Source: Serratia fonticola
GTDB taxonomy: Bacteria; Pseudomonadota; Gammaproteobacteria; Enterobacterales; Enterobacteriaceae
Reading direction: 5' to 3'
Assembly: GCF_006715025.1 (NCBI RefSeq)
Contig: NZ_VFMK01000001.1
Location: 620,001-684,000 of the forward strand
Length of the DNA: 64,000 nt
The position numbers and the translations under genes were made by a program. The notes below the pieces were generated by a model. The model saw nothing but the letters and a program-made list of their open reading frames with translations, had not been told where the DNA came from and made no database searches. The first letter of the stretch is position 1. Each line of letters begins with the position of its first letter. Shown here piece by piece: positions 44,570 to 53,170 of the stretch.

Positions 44570-46510
44570 ATGGGTAAGATCAAGTTAACCATGGCGCAAG
44601 CGCTTGTCAGGTTTTTAGACAACCAGTATCTGCTGGTAGACGGTGTGGAAATCAAGTTTGTTAAGGGTATTTTTGCCATTTTCGGCCACGGTAATGTACT
44701 CGGCCTGGGGCAGGCGCTGGAGCAAGATTGTGGCGAGCTGGTGGTACACCAGGGGCGTAACGAGCAGGGCATGGCGCATGCCGCTACCGGTTTTGCCAAG
44801 CAGAAGCTGCGCCAGCAGATTTATGCCTGCACTTCCTCTGTCGGTCCGGGGGCGGCCAATATGATTACCGCCGCAGCGACCGCCACGGCAAACCGGATCC
44901 CTTTATTGTTGTTGCCTGGCGATGTGTATGCTTCGCGCCAGCCCGACCCCGTGCTGCAGCAGATTGAACAATTCTACGATCTCAGCATCAGTACCAATGA
45001 CGCTTTTCGTGCCGTCAGCAAATACTGGGATCGCATTGTGCGTCCGGAGCAACTGATGAGTGCCTGCATCAATGCCATGCGTGTGTTGACCGATCCGGCA
45101 GAGACAGGAGCCGTCACGCTCTGCTTGCCACAGGACGTACAGGGCGAAGCCTACGCTTACCCCGACTATTTCTTCCAGAAACGGCTGCACCGTTTGGAAC
45201 GCCGTCCGGCAAGTGAAGGGATGCTGGCGGATGCATTGGCATTGCTGCTGCACAAGCGCAAGCCATTGGTGATCTGCGGCGGTGGCGTGAAATATTCGCA
45301 GGCTGGGCAGGCACTGCAACAGTTTGCCGAACAGTTCCATATTCCGTTTGCAGAAACTCAGGCCGGGAAAGGTACAGTGCCTTCAGCTCACCCTTATAAC
45401 GTAGGGGGGATTGGCGAAACTGGCTGCCTGGCGGCGAACACCTTGGCCAGACAGGCCGATCTGGTGATTGGTATTGGCACACGCTATACCGACTTCACTA
45501 CCTCGTCAAAATGGCTGTTCCAGAACCCGGAGGTATCCTTCCTTAACATTAACGTCAGCGCGTTTGACGCGGGCAAACTGGATGGCGTGCAACTATTGGC
45601 GGATGCCCGTACGGCAATGGCTTCCCTCAGTACGCCGCTGGCTCAGGCGGGTTATCGTTCCGGCTGGCAAGATGCTATCCGCGATGCGCTCAGTGAACAG
45701 CAAAAAGAGACCTCACGTGTCTATCAAGTGACCTATACCGGCGAAGGCTTTGTGCCAGAAATCGATGATAGCCTCGATCGTGAGCGCGTGTTTACCGAAT
45801 TTATTGAAAAAACCGGTTCCGTGTTAACGCAAAGCCGCGTGTTGGGGGTACTGAATCAGCATTTGCCACAGGACAGCATTATTGTTGCTGCAGCGGGTAG
45901 TTTGCCTGGCGATCTGCAGCGTGTTTGGCAAAACCACGGTGAACACGGCTATCACGTTGAATACGGTTACTCCTGCATGGGTTATGAGGTTAATGCCGCG
46001 TTAGGTGTCAAGCTTGCGGAGCCGCAGCGTGAAGTGTACGCCATGGTTGGCGATGGTGCGTTCATGATGCTGCATTCTGAACTGGTCACGTCGATTCAGG
46101 AAGGCTGCAAAATCAATGTAGTGCTGTTCGACAACATGACCAACGGCTGCATCAATAACCTGCAGATAGAGCACGGCATGGACAGTTATACCACCGAGTT
46201 CCGTTTCCGTAACCCGAAGGGCGGCAAACTGGATGGCAACCTTGTCCCGGTCAATTTCGCCATGTTGGCGGCGGCTTACGGCTGCAAAACCTACAGCATT
46301 ACCACTGAGCAACAGTTGATCGATGCTCTGGCTGATGCACGTAAACAGTCGGTTTCAACGCTGTTGGATATCAAAGTGTTACCGAAAACGATGGTGCACA
46401 AGTATCTGAGCTGGTGGCGTGTGGGCGGTGCCCAGGTGGCCGAAAGTGAAAAAATTGTCGCAGTCGCCCGCCAGTTGCAAGAGAACATCGATAAAGCCCG
46501 CGACTACTGA
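44570..46510 (+). CDS. iolD: 3D-(3,5/4)-trihydroxycyclohexane-1,2-dione hydrolase
   Basis: 646 residues, thiamine-diphosphate enzyme family. The N-terminal ThDP domain includes VVHQGRNEQGMAHAATG with the catalytic Glu; the middle domain has VICGGGVKYSQAG; the C-terminal ThDP-Mg motif is MVGDGAFMMLHSEL...NVVLFDN. It opens the ring of the dione to 5-deoxy-glucuronate. It starts the iolD-iolG-iolH-iolE unit on the + strand. Confidence 0.94.
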   Translation: MGKIKLTMAQALVRFLDNQYLLVDGVEIKFVKGIFAIFGHGNVLGLGQALEQDCGELVVHQGRNEQGMAHAATGFAKQKLRQQIYACTSSVGPGAANMITAAATATANRIPLLLLPGDVYASRQPDPVLQQIEQFYDLSISTNDAFRAVSKYWDRIVRPEQLMSACINAMRVLTDPAETGAVTLCLPQDVQGEAYAYPDYFFQKRLHRLERRPASEGMLADALALLLHKRKPLVICGGGVKYSQAGQALQQFAEQFHIPFAETQAGKGTVPSAHPYNVGGIGETGCLAANTLARQADLVIGIGTRYTDFTTSSKWLFQNPEVSFLNINVSAFDAGKLDGVQLLADARTAMASLSTPLAQAGYRSGWQDAIRDALSEQQKETSRVYQVTYTGEGFVPEIDDSLDRERVFTEFIEKTGSVLTQSRVLGVLNQHLPQDSIIVAAAGSLPGDLQRVWQNHGEHGYHVEYGYSCMGYEVNAALGVKLAEPQREVYAMVGDGAFMMLHSELVTSIQEGCKINVVLFDNMTNGCINNLQIEHGMDSYTTEFRFRNPKGGKLDGNLVPVNFAMLAAAYGCKTYSITTEQQLIDALADARKQSVSTLLDIKVLPKTMVHKYLSWWRVGGAQVAESEKIVAVARQLQENIDKARDY

Positions 46511-46627
46511 TAACAGACTCATCCCCTATGGGCTTCACGCTGGCCGCTTGGCGGCGGTTTGAAAACAAAGGGTATACCTATTCCAGACCTTGCGTCTGCA
46601 GCATATATGTTCATGAGGATTACGAAA

Positions 46628-47641
46628 ATGACATTGAATATTGGGGTTATTGGTACAGGAGCTATCGGTAGGGATCACATTCGCCGCTGCACTAAAGTGC
46701 TTCAGGGGAGCCGAATTGTGGCGGTTAATGATATTGACCGGGACAGTGCCGCCAAGGTTGTCACTGACTTGAAGTTGGATGCCAAGGTCTATGACAACGG
46801 CCACGATCTGATCAATTCCGCAGATGTACAAGCGGTGCTGGTTACCTCATGGGGGCCGAGTCATGAAGAATTCGTTCTTGCCGCGATCGCGGCAGGTAAA
46901 CCGGTATTTTGTGAAAAACCGTTGGCAGTAACGGCACAAGGTTGCAAAAACATTGTGGAGGCCGAAGCCAAGCAGGGTAAACGGCTGGTGCAGGTCGGCT
47001 TTATGCGCCCTTATGATCAAGGATATCGGGCACTGAAGCAGGTGTTGACCAGCGGCCAGATTGGTGAACCGTTGATGTTGCACTGCGCGCATCGTAACCC
47101 AAGGGTTGGCGAAGCTTACACCACGGATATGGCCATTACCGATACGCTCATTCATGAGTTAGACGTGTTGCGTTGGTTGCTGGATGACGATTATGTCTCG
47201 GTGCAGGTTGTGTTCCCGCGTAAAAGCAGCAAAGCGCTTGCGCATTTGCGAGATCCTCAGATTGTGCTGATGGAAACGGCCAAGGGCACCCGTATTGATG
47301 TCGAAATCTTTGTTAACTGCCAATACGGTTATGACATTCAGTGTGAAGTGGTAGGAGAAATGGGGATTGCCAAGTTGCCTGAACCCGCCTCGGTGCAAAT
47401 GCGCAGCAGCGCCAAACTTTCTACCGAGATCCTGACCGATTGGAAAGATCGGTTTATTGATGCCTATGACGTTGAGCTGCAAGCTTTTATCAACGATGTG
47501 CTAGCCGGAAAACTGACGGGCCCCTCTGCCTGGGATGGTTATGCTGCTGCAGTGGCGGCCGATGCCTGTATTGCCGCGCAACGTAGTGGTGATGTCGTGC
47601 CGGTCTCATTGCCTGCGCGCCCAGGATTCTACGGCAAATAA
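46628..47641 (+). CDS. iolG: myo-inositol 2-dehydrogenase
   Basis: 337 residues, GFO/IDH/MocA family: Rossmann motif GVIGTGAIGRDHIRR (from residue 5), CEKPLAVTAQ with the catalytic Lys, and DTLIHELDVLRWLL with the active-site His. NAD-dependent oxidation of myo-inositol to 2-keto-myo-inositol (scyllo-inosose), the first step of the pathway. The start is the ATG at 46628 with GAGG 9 bp upstream; the longer frame adds 23 residues before the Rossmann fold. Confidence 0.93.
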   Translation: MTLNIGVIGTGAIGRDHIRRCTKVLQGSRIVAVNDIDRDSAAKVVTDLKLDAKVYDNGHDLINSADVQAVLVTSWGPSHEEFVLAAIAAGKPVFCEKPLAVTAQGCKNIVEAEAKQGKRLVQVGFMRPYDQGYRALKQVLTSGQIGEPLMLHCAHRNPRVGEAYTTDMAITDTLIHELDVLRWLLDDDYVSVQVVFPRKSSKALAHLRDPQIVLMETAKGTRIDVEIFVNCQYGYDIQCEVVGEMGIAKLPEPASVQMRSSAKLSTEILTDWKDRFIDAYDVELQAFINDVLAGKLTGPSAWDGYAAAVAADACIAAQRSGDVVPVSLPARPGFYGK

Positions 47642-47681
47642 ACGGTTGTTTACGGTATTGGTGCCTTGAAGAGGGGAAACC

Positions 47682-48566
47682 ATGAAAATCGCTTTTGACG
47701 TTGATGTGATTAAAGACTTGGGTATCACCAAGATGGTCGAGCAGGTGGCGGATTGGGGCTATAAGTATATCGAACAGTCACCGCACCCGCAGATCAACCC
47801 ATTCTATAAACATCCCAAAGCGGGTCGTGAAGTGATAACGGAATATCAGCGTGTGCTGAAAGCGACCGGAGTGGAACTCTCTTCCTTTATCGTGGTGTAT
47901 CGCTGGTCTGGCCCAGGAGAAGATCGCCGTCAGGCAGCAGTCAAAAACTGGCGTCGGATGATTGAAATCGCGGTCGAGATGGGGGTTCAGGTTATCAATA
48001 CCGAACTGGCAGGTAACCCGAACGAGCCCGAGATCTGTGAGGAGCTGTGGTACAAATCGATGGAGGAGCTGTTGCCTATCATTGAACGTGAAGGTATTCG
48101 CATCGAGATCCAGTCTCATCCTTGGGATTTCTGTGAGCTAAGCAATGAAACCGCCGATATGGTGAAATCTTTGCGCAGCGACAATGTGACCTATCTCTAC
48201 AGCGTTCCCCACACCTTTTATTACGACAAAGGGCGAGGCGACGTCGCTAATATGTTGCGCTATGCCGGAGACGATCTTTCCCATGTCTTGATCGCCGATA
48301 CCATGAACCACACCAGGCACTGTCGTTATATCGTCAACCCACCAGGCGTCGACGCTGCCGTTCACCAGCATGTAGCTATCGGTGAAGGCGAAGTAGACTT
48401 CGATAGTCTGTTCCAGACTCTGCGCGACATGGCGTTCGCCAGCCGTACCTTTAAGGTAGGTGGGGAGTCCATTATCTGTACCTCACTGTTCGGCTACCCG
48501 GAGAAAATGAAAGCTCAGGCGGTAGCCACCAGAGAGCGCATCGAAAAAGAGCTTTTGGGTAAATAA
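47682..48566 (+). CDS. iolH: IolH-like TIM-barrel protein
   Basis: 294 residues, sugar phosphate isomerase/epimerase (AP-endonuclease-2) fold. The N-terminal half matches B. subtilis IolH (VADWGYKYIEQSPHPQINPF; YRWSGPGEDRRQAAVKNWRR; IEIAVEMGVQVINTE). The biochemical role of IolH is not well settled. It lies 40 bp after iolG and before iolE in the same unit. Confidence 0.85.
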   Translation: MKIAFDVDVIKDLGITKMVEQVADWGYKYIEQSPHPQINPFYKHPKAGREVITEYQRVLKATGVELSSFIVVYRWSGPGEDRRQAAVKNWRRMIEIAVEMGVQVINTELAGNPNEPEICEELWYKSMEELLPIIEREGIRIEIQSHPWDFCELSNETADMVKSLRSDNVTYLYSVPHTFYYDKGRGDVANMLRYAGDDLSHVLIADTMNHTRHCRYIVNPPGVDAAVHQHVAIGEGEVDFDSLFQTLRDMAFASRTFKVGGESIICTSLFGYPEKMKAQAVATRERIEKELLGK

Positions 48567-48627
48567 CTTTCTTGGCCAAACCGGCGAGGAAGCGGGCCGG
48601 TAAATGCCTAAATTACTGAGGCTGAAA

Positions 48628-49524
48628 ATGAACAAAGACAACGTAAAACTGGCAATCGCCCCGATTGGCTGGACGAATGACGATATGCCGGAGTTAGGAA
48701 AAGAGAACACGTTCCAGCAGTGCGTCAGTGAAATGGCGCTGGCAGGTTTTACCGGCAGCGAAGTAGGCAGCAAATATCCGCGCGATCCCAAGGTGTTGAA
48801 ACCGATGCTGGATATCCGGGGTATTCAGATCTGTAACGCCTGGTTCAGCACTTTCTTTGCTGATGGTCAGAAAGAAAAAACTATCGATGAGTTCGTAAAC
48901 CACATGAACTTCCTGCATGCCATGGGGGCAAAAGTCATCGGTTGCTCAGAGCAGAGCCAAAGCATCCAGGGTACCACCAAGGCGGTATTTGAAGAGAAGC
49001 CGTACTTCAACGATGAAGAATGGCAGCGCGTAGCGGAAGGGTATAACGAATTGGCAAAAATTGCCGCAGGTAAGGGGATGCAGGTCTGCTTACACCACCA
49101 TATGGGAACCGGTATCCAGACAACGGAAGAGATTGACCGCTATATGAGCATGGTGAACGATGATGTTTACCTGCTGTTTGATACTGGCCACGCGTATTAC
49201 TCCGAAGGCAGCCAGCAGGCCATGCTGGCGATTCTGGAAAAATACCTTCCTCGTATTAATCATGTGCATTTGAAAGATGTACGTGATGATGTGGTGGCCG
49301 AGGTCAAGGCCAACAGTTTGAGTTTTCTGGATGGGGTGAAAAAAGGCGCCTTCACCGTGCCAGGGGATGGGGTGATCGATTTTCGGCCGGTATTTAAGCT
49401 GCTGGACGAGCGTGGCTACAAGGGGTGGATGGTCGTAGAAGCAGAGCAGGATCCGGCGCTGGCCAATCCCTTTGAATATGCCTTGAAGGCTCGCCGCTAT
49501 ATCCGTGAGACGGCCGGGCTTTAA
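48628..49524 (+). CDS. iolE: 2-keto-myo-inositol (inosose) dehydratase
   Basis: 298 residues, TIM-barrel IolE family (LAIAPIGWTNDDMPELG; VCLHHHMGTGIQT; LLFDTGHAYYSEGS; HVHLKDVRDDV). It removes water from 2-keto-myo-inositol to give the dione used by IolD. The start is the ATG at 48628 with GAGG 6 bp upstream. It ends the iolD-G-H-E unit, which closes with a strong terminator. Confidence 0.93.
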   Translation: MNKDNVKLAIAPIGWTNDDMPELGKENTFQQCVSEMALAGFTGSEVGSKYPRDPKVLKPMLDIRGIQICNAWFSTFFADGQKEKTIDEFVNHMNFLHAMGAKVIGCSEQSQSIQGTTKAVFEEKPYFNDEEWQRVAEGYNELAKIAAGKGMQVCLHHHMGTGIQTTEEIDRYMSMVNDDVYLLFDTGHAYYSEGSQQAMLAILEKYLPRINHVHLKDVRDDVVAEVKANSLSFLDGVKKGAFTVPGDGVIDFRPVFKLLDERGYKGWMVVEAEQDPALANPFEYALKARRYIRETAGL

Positions 49525-49543
49525 GCTATTTTCTGGTGCTATA

Positions 49544-49583
49544 CCCTATTGGATTTCAGGTAATAATGTGAGAAATGACGGGG
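49544..49583. repeat. Possible remnant of the intergenic palindromic repeat
   Basis: ACCCTATTGGATTTCA at one end and GAAATGACGGGG at the other resemble the two ends of the elements at 6081-6200 and 55263-55328, but only ~40 bp remain. Could be chance. Confidence 0.3.
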
Positions 49584-49589
49584 AGATAA

Positions 49590-49615
49590 GGGCGAACTTT
49601 TGTTCGCCCCTTTTT
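49590..49615 (+). terminator. Terminator of the iolDGHE unit
   Basis: Perfect 8-bp stem GGGCGAAC/GTTCGCCC with a TTTT loop, followed by CTTTTT; lies just before the convergent yhhY stop. Confidence 0.9.
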
Positions 49616-49616
49616 G

Positions 49617-50114
49617 TTACGGGGTTCTGAAACGGGCCATGTGATAGGCATCAACTAACTCACCGTCACGGAAGGCGTAACGGCGGCTGGTGCCTTCAAT
49701 CTCAAAACCGAACTTGCGGTACAGCGCGATGGCGCCCAGATTGTCGGTGAACACCGTTAATTCGATACGCTCAATAGCTCCCCAGTTGTCACAGATATCG
49801 ATCATGGCCTTCATGAGCGCACTACCGACGCCTTTACCGTGATAACGTGCGTCCACACTGATGCCAAAGGTGGCTACATGGCGGCGGCGTATGCGCTGGA
49901 TGAGCTCAACAAACAATTGCCCTACCACAAGGCCATCAATGCAGGCGACCAGGTTATAAGTCCCGGGTTTCACATCGGCGATGCGTTGTTGCCACATCGC
50001 TTGGGACGGTAGCGGTAGTTGTAGCGTGTCACGGTAAACGGCAGGATGTGAGAATAGTTGGTGCAAGGCTTCAGCATCTTTACTTTCTACATGACGCACT
50101 ACTATCTCACTCAT
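49617..50114 (-). CDS. yhhY: GNAT-family N-acetyltransferase
   Basis: 165 residues, one GNAT domain, close to E. coli YhhY. Acetyl-CoA binding segment VDARYHGKGVGSALM (Q/R-x-x-G-x-G/A type, here HGKGVGSA) near residue 86, and VFTDNLGAIALYRKFGFEIEG near residue 125. E. coli YhhY has been reported to acetylate amino acids. It is divergent from the ryhB/yhhW side, as in the E. coli neighbourhood. Confidence 0.92.
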   Translation of the reverse strand: MSEIVVRHVESKDAEALHQLFSHPAVYRDTLQLPLPSQAMWQQRIADVKPGTYNLVACIDGLVVGQLFVELIQRIRRRHVATFGISVDARYHGKGVGSALMKAMIDICDNWGAIERIELTVFTDNLGAIALYRKFGFEIEGTSRRYAFRDGELVDAYHMARFRTP

Positions 50115-50210
50115 TTCTTCCTCTCTTTTACGTCTACCATGTGAATAACTTTTAAAATTATCCGTTTACGGTAGCGAGTCAACATTATTTCAAATTGGTC
50201 AAAAAAACGC

Positions 50211-50240
50211 TTTACAGTTGCGAATGATAATGATTATTAT
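50211..50240 (+). promoter_or_regulatory. ryhB promoter with Fur box
   Basis: TTTACA (50211-50216), 18 bp, TATTAT (50235-50240) forms a sigma-70 promoter. The 7-1-7 Fur box TGATAAT-g-ATTATTA (50225-50239) matches the TGATAAT-N-ATTATCA consensus at 13 of 14 positions and overlaps the -10, so Fe-Fur would block transcription. Confidence 0.85.
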
Positions 50241-50246
50241 TGCCTT

Positions 50247-50349
50247 GCATTCAGGGGAGTATCAACCTTTGATACTGATTCTGAAGGCACGACATTGCTC
50301 ACATTGCTTCCAGTGTTTACTTAGCCAGCTCGGGTGCTGGCTTTTTTTT
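50247..50349 (+). ncRNA. ryhB: RyhB small RNA
   Basis: The conserved RyhB core (GCACGACATTGCTCACATTG, from 50287) is identical to E. coli RyhB, followed by CTTCCAG, a TTTACTTAGCC Hfq-type stretch and a terminator AGCCAGC-N6-GCTGGCT with nine T. The 5' part differs from E. coli but forms a stem (AGTATCA/TGATACT). Start and end are estimated from the -10 and the T-run. RyhB is the Hfq-dependent iron-sparing RNA repressed by Fur. It lies next to yhhY as in E. coli, where it sits between yhhX and yhhY; no yhhX is present here. Confidence 0.93.
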
Positions 50350-50498
50350 TGCCCAAATTCAGTGGCTGCTAATCCAACAAATTTCCTGCAACCTCCTTGC
50401 AAACTCCGTCTAATTTTTTGAACAGAGGGGTGAGATTTTTACGCTTTCATATTCCCCAGCCAGGACTAGACTGTAGAAAACGTTGAGGAGAGTTGAAT

Positions 50499-51194
50499 AT
50501 GATTTATTTACGCAAAGCACAAGAGCGCGGTCATGCCAATCATGGTTGGCTGGACAGCTGGCATACCTTCTCATTTGCCAATTATTACGATCCCGACTTT
50601 ATGGGGTTCTCGGCACTGCGGGTGATAAACGAAGACGTTATCGATCCGGGCCAGGGGTTCGGTACTCATCCCCACAAAGACATGGAAATCCTGACCTATG
50701 TACTTAGCGGTACGGTAGAACATCAGGATAGTATGGGTAATAAAGAGCAGATTAATGCCGGTGAGTTTCAGATCATGAGTGCTGGCACCGGTGTGCGTCA
50801 CTCAGAGTACAATGCTAACAACGATCGTCCATTGCATCTTTACCAGATTTGGATTATTCCAGATCAGGTCGGCCTGGAACCACGTTATGAGCAGCGTATG
50901 TTTGATGCGCCACAGGGTCGTCAACTGGTACTGTCACCGGATGCCCGTGAAGGTTCGCTGAAGGTGTTCCAGGATATGACTTTGTCGCGCTGGGCGCTGA
51001 AAAAAGATGAGCAGTCTGTTTATCCTATCCAGGCAGAGCGGCGCGTCTGGATCCAGGTGGTTCACGGTAATGTATCGATCAACGGCCACAAAGCCGGTAC
51101 TAGCGATGCGTTAGCGATATGGGATGAGACTGCATTGTCTATCCATGCCGACGAAGACAGCGAAATTTTACTGTTCGATCTGCCTCCAGTGTAA
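50499..51194 (+). CDS. yhhW: Pirin-family protein (quercetinase-type)
   Basis: 231 residues, bicupin pirin, nearly colinear with E. coli YhhW. The N-terminal cupin metal site includes FGTHPHKDMEILTY and GTGVRHSEYN (His/Glu ligands). YhhW has quercetin 2,3-dioxygenase activity in vitro; its native role is unclear. The start is the ATG at 50499 with GAGGAG 8 bp upstream. A terminator follows. Confidence 0.94.
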   Translation: MIYLRKAQERGHANHGWLDSWHTFSFANYYDPDFMGFSALRVINEDVIDPGQGFGTHPHKDMEILTYVLSGTVEHQDSMGNKEQINAGEFQIMSAGTGVRHSEYNANNDRPLHLYQIWIIPDQVGLEPRYEQRMFDAPQGRQLVLSPDAREGSLKVFQDMTLSRWALKKDEQSVYPIQAERRVWIQVVHGNVSINGHKAGTSDALAIWDETALSIHADEDSEILLFDLPPV

Positions 51195-51210
51195 TAACCG
51201 TACGGTAGCA

Positions 51211-51236
51211 GGGCTCAGCGTGCTGAGCCCTTTTTT
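51211..51236 (+). terminator. yhhW terminator
   Basis: Perfect 9-bp stem GGGCTCAGC/GCTGAGCCC followed by six T. Confidence 0.9.
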
Positions 51237-51325
51237 GTGCTCGCTTGCCAGGTAACCAGCAATACCGGAAGGCCGTTTTATTTGCTAAAATGGCCCCCCA
51301 TTCATGGTTAGCCAGTTCATTGATA

Positions 51326-52321
51326 ATGAAGAAAAAACGGCCGGTGCTTCAAGATGTTGCAGATCAGGTTGGCGTCACTAAGATGACGGTGAGCCGCTAT
51401 TTGCGCAATCCCGATCAGGTTTCTGCTGCTTTGCAGCAAAAAATTGCGGTAGCGCTGGACGAACTTGGCTACATTCCCAACCGTGCGCCGGATATTCTTT
51501 CCAATGCCACCAGCCGTGCCATTGGTGTGTTGCTACCGTCGCTGACCAATCAGGTTTTCGCCGAAGTGTTACGAGGTATTGAGAGCGTCACCGATGCCCA
51601 CAACTACCAGACCATGTTGGCGCACTACGGTTATTTGCCAGAGCGTGAAGAAGAGCGCCTCACGTCGCTGTTTTCTTACAATATAGATGGGCTGATCCTG
51701 TCTGAACGCCACCATACGCCACGCACGTTGAAGATGATCGAAGTTGCGGGGATCCCGGTAGTCGAATTGATGGATTGCGTTTCACCTTGTATCGACCTGG
51801 CTGTAGGGTTCAACAACTTTGAGGCGGCCCGTCAGATGACGCAGCAAATCATCGCGCGTGGACATCGTCATGTGGTGTACTTTGGCGCACGTCAGGATGA
51901 GCGTACCATTATCAAACAGCAAGGCTACGAGCAGGCTATGCGTGAGTCGGGCCTGGAAACCTATAGCATCATGACGGCGCGTTCCTCTTCCTATTCTGCT
52001 GGGGGGGAGATGTTGCGCGAGGCACAGCGAGATTACCCGCAGATCGACAGTATCTTTTGTACCAACGACGATCTGGCGATCGGTGCTGCGTTTGAATGCC
52101 AGCGCCAGGGATTGTCGATCCCGCAGGATATGGCCATTGCCGGTTTCCATGGCCATGATATTGGCCAGGTGATGGTACCTAAGCTGGCCAGTGTGCTGAC
52201 TCCGCGTGAGCATATGGGGCAGATCGCTGCGGAACGGTTGTTGGCCCGCCTGCGTGGGGACACGGTTTCTCCGCGCATGGTGGACGTTGGTTTTACCGTG
52301 GCACCTGGCGGTAGCATATAA
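51326..52321 (+). CDS. gntR: LacI-family gluconate-utilisation repressor
   Basis: 331 residues, the E. coli GntR length. N-terminal LacI helix-turn-helix (VLQDVADQVGVTKMTVSRYL, residues 7-26), then a periplasmic-binding-like effector domain (GVLLPSLTNQVFAEVLRGIE onward; FCTNDDLAIGAAFECQ). It represses gluconate uptake and gluconokinase genes until gluconate is bound. The start is the ATG at 51326; the longer frame extends 27 residues without homology. Convergent with gntK. Confidence 0.95.
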   Translation: MKKKRPVLQDVADQVGVTKMTVSRYLRNPDQVSAALQQKIAVALDELGYIPNRAPDILSNATSRAIGVLLPSLTNQVFAEVLRGIESVTDAHNYQTMLAHYGYLPEREEERLTSLFSYNIDGLILSERHHTPRTLKMIEVAGIPVVELMDCVSPCIDLAVGFNNFEAARQMTQQIIARGHRHVVYFGARQDERTIIKQQGYEQAMRESGLETYSIMTARSSSYSAGGEMLREAQRDYPQIDSIFCTNDDLAIGAAFECQRQGLSIPQDMAIAGFHGHDIGQVMVPKLASVLTPREHMGQIAAERLLARLRGDTVSPRMVDVGFTVAPGGSI

Positions 52322-52322
52322 A

Positions 52323-52350
52323 CCTGGGCGGGGGCTCGCCAACGCCCAGG
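52323..52350. terminator. Hairpin between convergent gntR and gntK
   Basis: Perfect 8-bp stem CCTGGGCG/CGCCCAGG with a 12-nt loop. T-runs are poor on both sides; it lies between the two stop codons. Confidence 0.5.
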
Positions 52351-52359
52351 CCTGTCAGC

Positions 52360-52866
52360 TTATGATTTCAGGGCCGCCACACAACGGCTAACCACACCGT
52401 CAATATCGGTATCGATATCGATACAAATCACATCTTTTTCATCGGCGGTGGGTTCTTCCAGCGCATCAAACTGACTCTTCAGCAGAGTCGTTGGCATAAA
52501 GTGGCCAGCCCGGGCTTGCAGACGGGCCTGGATCACGTCGAAGCTTCCCTTCAGATAAACAAACACCATGTTGTCATTGTCTTTACGCAGCAGATCACGG
52601 TAGCGGCGTTTTAATGCCGAACAGACAATAATCCCGGTCTCATTTTTGTGGTTCAGACTGTATGCCGCGTCGTTAAGGCGCTGCAGCCAGGGGGCGCGGT
52701 CATCGTCGTTCAAGGGATGACCACTGGCCATCTTCTGGATGTTGGCGCGTGGATGCAAATCATCGCCATCAATAAATTTTGCCTGGATTTCTCGTGCCAC
52801 AGCGGCGCCAATCGTGGATTTGCCGCTGCCGGAGACGCCCATCAGAATGATGCTTTTTCCCGCCAT
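52360..52866 (-). CDS. gntK: Gluconokinase (thermoresistant type)
   Basis: 168 residues with P-loop GVSGSGKST (residues 10-18), the DGDDLHP segment and ICSALKRRYRDLLR, typical of GntK/IdnK. It phosphorylates gluconate to 6-phosphogluconate. In E. coli gntK lies co-directionally behind gntR; here it is inverted and divergent from gntT, with GntR and CRP sites in the 304-bp gap between them. Confidence 0.94.
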   Translation of the reverse strand: MAGKSIILMGVSGSGKSTIGAAVAREIQAKFIDGDDLHPRANIQKMASGHPLNDDDRAPWLQRLNDAAYSLNHKNETGIIVCSALKRRYRDLLRKDNDNMVFVYLKGSFDVIQARLQARAGHFMPTTLLKSQFDALEEPTADEKDVICIDIDTDIDGVVSRCVAALKS

Positions 52867-52926
52867 AAGTTTGATCTCTATCTCAGAATACGAATTTTGC
52901 TTGGGTCTATGGTTCCGGATCTTACC

Positions 52927-52956
52927 ATGTTACCGGTATCATGATACGGGTAACAA
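52927..52956. promoter_or_regulatory. Tandem GntR operators
   Basis: Two 16-bp near-palindromes, ATGTTACCGGTATCAT (52927-52942) and ATGATACGGGTAACAA (52941-52956), share two bases. Both match the GntR box (ATGTTACCGGTAACAT type). They lie between divergent gntK and gntT and can repress both. Confidence 0.85.
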
Positions 52957-52963
52957 ATGGAGA

Positions 52964-52979
52964 TGTGACTATCATCACA
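52964..52979. promoter_or_regulatory. CRP site in the gntK/gntT gap
   Basis: TGTGA-N6-TCACA, a perfect match at the ten conserved positions, 8 bp from the GntR operators. Gluconate genes are CRP-activated in E. coli. Confidence 0.85.
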
Positions 52980-53170
52980 AAGGATTGAGAGGGGGTAAAT
53001 CCCTATCTTTGGGCTGAACGCTATGCGTTGTGAAAGGGCTCCATAAGTATACTGTTGTAATTAACCGCCGACTTAGAACACCAGGGTTGGGCTGTAAAAC
53101 TAAAACAAAACACCCACTTTCGCCGCTGTTTTGAGAAGGGGCTAAGTGATAAAGGAGTTGGAGAAAAATT

